A stretch of 64,000 nt of DNA from JABDGM01 sp046349975. Its GTDB lineage: Bacteria; Planctomycetota; Planctomycetia; Pirellulales; Lacipirellulaceae. The position numbers and the translations under genes are program-made. Under the pieces are notes generated by a model. It ran no database searches, had not been told where the DNA came from, and saw only the letters and a list, made by a program, of their open reading frames with translations. The DNA is taken from positions 1 to 64,000 of the forward strand of contig JAXMBH010000026.1 in the NCBI GenBank assembly GCA_046349975.1, in the 5' to 3' direction. Below, piece after piece: positions 62,799 through 64,000 of the stretch. The first letter of the stretch is position 1. Every line of letters begins with the position of its first letter.

Positions 62799-62900
62799 AC
62801 CACAAAGACACGAAGAACACAAAGAGTTGATTAAGGATCGCATCGAAGCTCGAGCGCCGATTCTAAAAGTCTTCCTTCGTGTCCTTAGTGTCTTTGTGGT
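62799..62900. repeat. Inverted ACCACAAAGACAC(G/T)AAG element between nuoM and nuoN
   Basis: ACCACAAAGACACGAAG with AACACAAAG on the left (62799-62824) and the complement CTTCGTGTCCTTAGTGTCTT followed by TGTGGT on the right (62875-62900) form a ~26-bp imperfect stem separated by 50 bp. It resembles a mobile intergenic palindrome rather than a terminator. It splits two genes of one complex. Confidence 0.6.
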
Positions 62901-62910
62901 CTATGAGTAC

Positions 62911-64000
62911 TTATGAATTGTGTTGTGGCTTTGCGTCGGTCTCCGCCGTCGCCGGTTTGGCGGCCGCGGCGGATTCGTGTTTCTTGGTCCAGTCGGCAAG
63001 TTCGACCACGGTCTTGTCGACCGAAGGTTGCATGTATTTAAGCAAGGCATTGGGGTTCACGCCGAAGAAGATTGCAAACGCCAACAGCGGCGCGGCGATC
63101 GAGAATTCCCGCAGCGTAAGCGGCGTGAGCGCTTCGGGGTGCGGGCCCTTGTACTCAGCGCCGAGGTACACGCGTTGAATCGCCCACAAGATGTAGCCCG
63201 CCGTGAGGATCACGACCGCCGCCGAAATGACGGCGAGTGCCGTGCTGTACTTCCACACCGAGAGCACCACCAGCACTTCACCGATGAACCCGCATAAGCC
63301 CGGGAGGCCGAGGCCGGCGAAGAAGATGCCCACCGCGATGCCGCTGTAAACGGGCATCCTGGCAAACAGGCCGCCGAACTGGTTCAGGTTGCGGTGATGC
63401 ACGCGGTCGTACACGACGCCGACCAGGAAGAACATGCCCGCCGAGCTGATGCCGTGGGCGATCATCTGGAACATCGCCCCGTTCATGCCCATCTTCCAGT
63501 AGTCGGAATTGTATTGCGTGGCGGCCATCGCACTCCATACGCCAAGGCCGAGTACGACGTAACCCATGTGGCTCACCGAGCTGTAGGCAACGAGCCGCTT
63601 GAAGTCGGTCTGGGCGAGGGCCGCAAACGCGCCGTAAACCATGCTCAGTACGCCGATGCCGCACACCACATACGCGAGGTCATAGCCCGCCTGCGGGCAG
63701 ATCGGGTAGCAGATGCGAATCAGCCCGTAGCCGCCCATCTTGAGCAGCACGCCGGCCAAGATCATGGAGATCGGTGTCGGCGCCTCGACGTGCGCATCGG
63801 GCAACCACGTGTGCAGCGGCACGCTCGGCACCTTGATCACAAATCCAATGCCGAGCAGCACGAACGCCCACCACTGCAGCGTCTTGCCGAGCCACAACGG
63901 CTGCGAGAACAGATCGGTGTGCTGGCCCATCTGCTGCATCGCGAGGATGTTAAACGTGTGCAGTGGCAAGTTATCGGTCTTGTGCTGAGCGAGCTGCTGA
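62911..64000 (-). CDS. nuoM: NADH-quinone oxidoreductase subunit M, C-terminal part (truncated by window)
   Basis: The frame is still open at the window end, so the N-terminal ~150 residues are missing. Conserved antiporter-like motifs: FVLLGIGFVIKVPSVPLHTW with LPDAHVEAPTPISMILAG (Lys of TM7 and HTWLPDAH), LLKMGGYGLIRIC, ALAQTDFKRLVAYSSVSHMG and LGLPGLCGFIGEVLVVLS. This subunit pumps protons in complex I and precedes nuoN. The C-terminal tail (TKKHESAAAAKPATAETDAK) is basic and low-complexity. The internal TTG at 63969 is not a start. Confidence 0.95.
   Translation of the reverse strand, partial: QQLAQHKTDNLPLHTFNILAMQQMGQHTDLFSQPLWLGKTLQWWAFVLLGIGFVIKVPSVPLHTWLPDAHVEAPTPISMILAGVLLKMGGYGLIRICYPICPQAGYDLAYVVCGIGVLSMVYGAFAALAQTDFKRLVAYSSVSHMGYVVLGLGVWSAMAATQYNSDYWKMGMNGAMFQMIAHGISSAGMFFLVGVVYDRVHHRNLNQFGGLFARMPVYSGIAVGIFFAGLGLPGLCGFIGEVLVVLSVWKYSTALAVISAAVVILTAGYILWAIQRVYLGAEYKGPHPEALTPLTLREFSIAAPLLAFAIFFGVNPNALLKYMQPSVDKTVVELADWTKKHESAAAAKPATAETDAKPQHNS

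Overview
The window looks like a chromosomal segment from a planctomycete, probably of the Pirellulales type. This is an inference from several things seen together: very large secreted proteins of no known family, a Cys/Gly-rich exported protein, a small membrane protein with the FRFSLRALLFAMTMVALA stretch familiar from planctomycetes, many genes without a Shine-Dalgarno (SD) sequence, futalosine-pathway menaquinone synthesis (mqnD), and dispersed intergenic palindromes. No rRNA, tRNA, insertion sequence, phage or CRISPR array was recognised.

Layout. 0-2.4 kb: end of an unknown gene, a hypothetical protein, a minus-strand terminator that may serve a tiny membrane peptide, and an inositol-monophosphatase family enzyme. 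2.6-13.1 kb: two overlapping genes for giant exported, membrane-anchored proteins (1187 and 2277 aa) that appear to be built from three copies of one architecture. 13-20.3 kb: an XRE-type regulator, a PAS-GGDEF-EAL cyclic-di-GMP protein, and a leftward group gntR, slipin, cyclophilin, SGNH hydrolase with a likely GntR operator. 20.4-25.9 kb: YihY/BrkB membrane protein, LptF/G-type permease (frameshifted), ComF-like phosphoribosyltransferase, DUF502 membrane protein, hemC (frameshifted) and a small metallopeptidase.

26.1-43.3 kb is a co-directional flagellar rod, ring, hook-junction and filament cluster: flgF, flgG, flgA (frameshifted), flgH, flgI, a flgJ-like rod-binding gene, flgN, flgK, flgL, fliW, csrA, fliC, fliD, fliS. 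It supplies the distal rod, the L and P rings, the hook-filament junction, the cap, the filament, three secretion or assembly chaperones (FlgN, FliS, FliW) and the CsrA translational regulator. FlgL, FliC and FliD are about twice the usual size because of inserted repeat modules. fliC has its own long leader with a possible CsrA hairpin, a strong SD and a strong terminator.

43.4-48.1 kb: mqnD, a GCS2-type glutamate-cysteine ligase, a methyltransferase and a glutathione-synthetase-like ATP-grasp enzyme, suggesting low-molecular-weight thiol synthesis. 48.3-58.5 kb: secreted or membrane hypotheticals, two metallopeptidases, a 1001 aa beta-helix-like membrane protein, an M42 aminopeptidase, and a Cys-rich lipoprotein followed by a Cys-rich secreted protein; intergenic gaps here are rich in palindromic repeats. 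58.7-64 kb: TatD, two hypotheticals, then nuoN and nuoM of respiratory complex I, the latter cut by the window end.

Three conserved genes between 22.2 and 28.7 kb (lptF/G, hemC, flgA) each carry one single-base frameshift. Base-calling or consensus errors are the simplest explanation. All calls come from reading the sequence; no database search was run.
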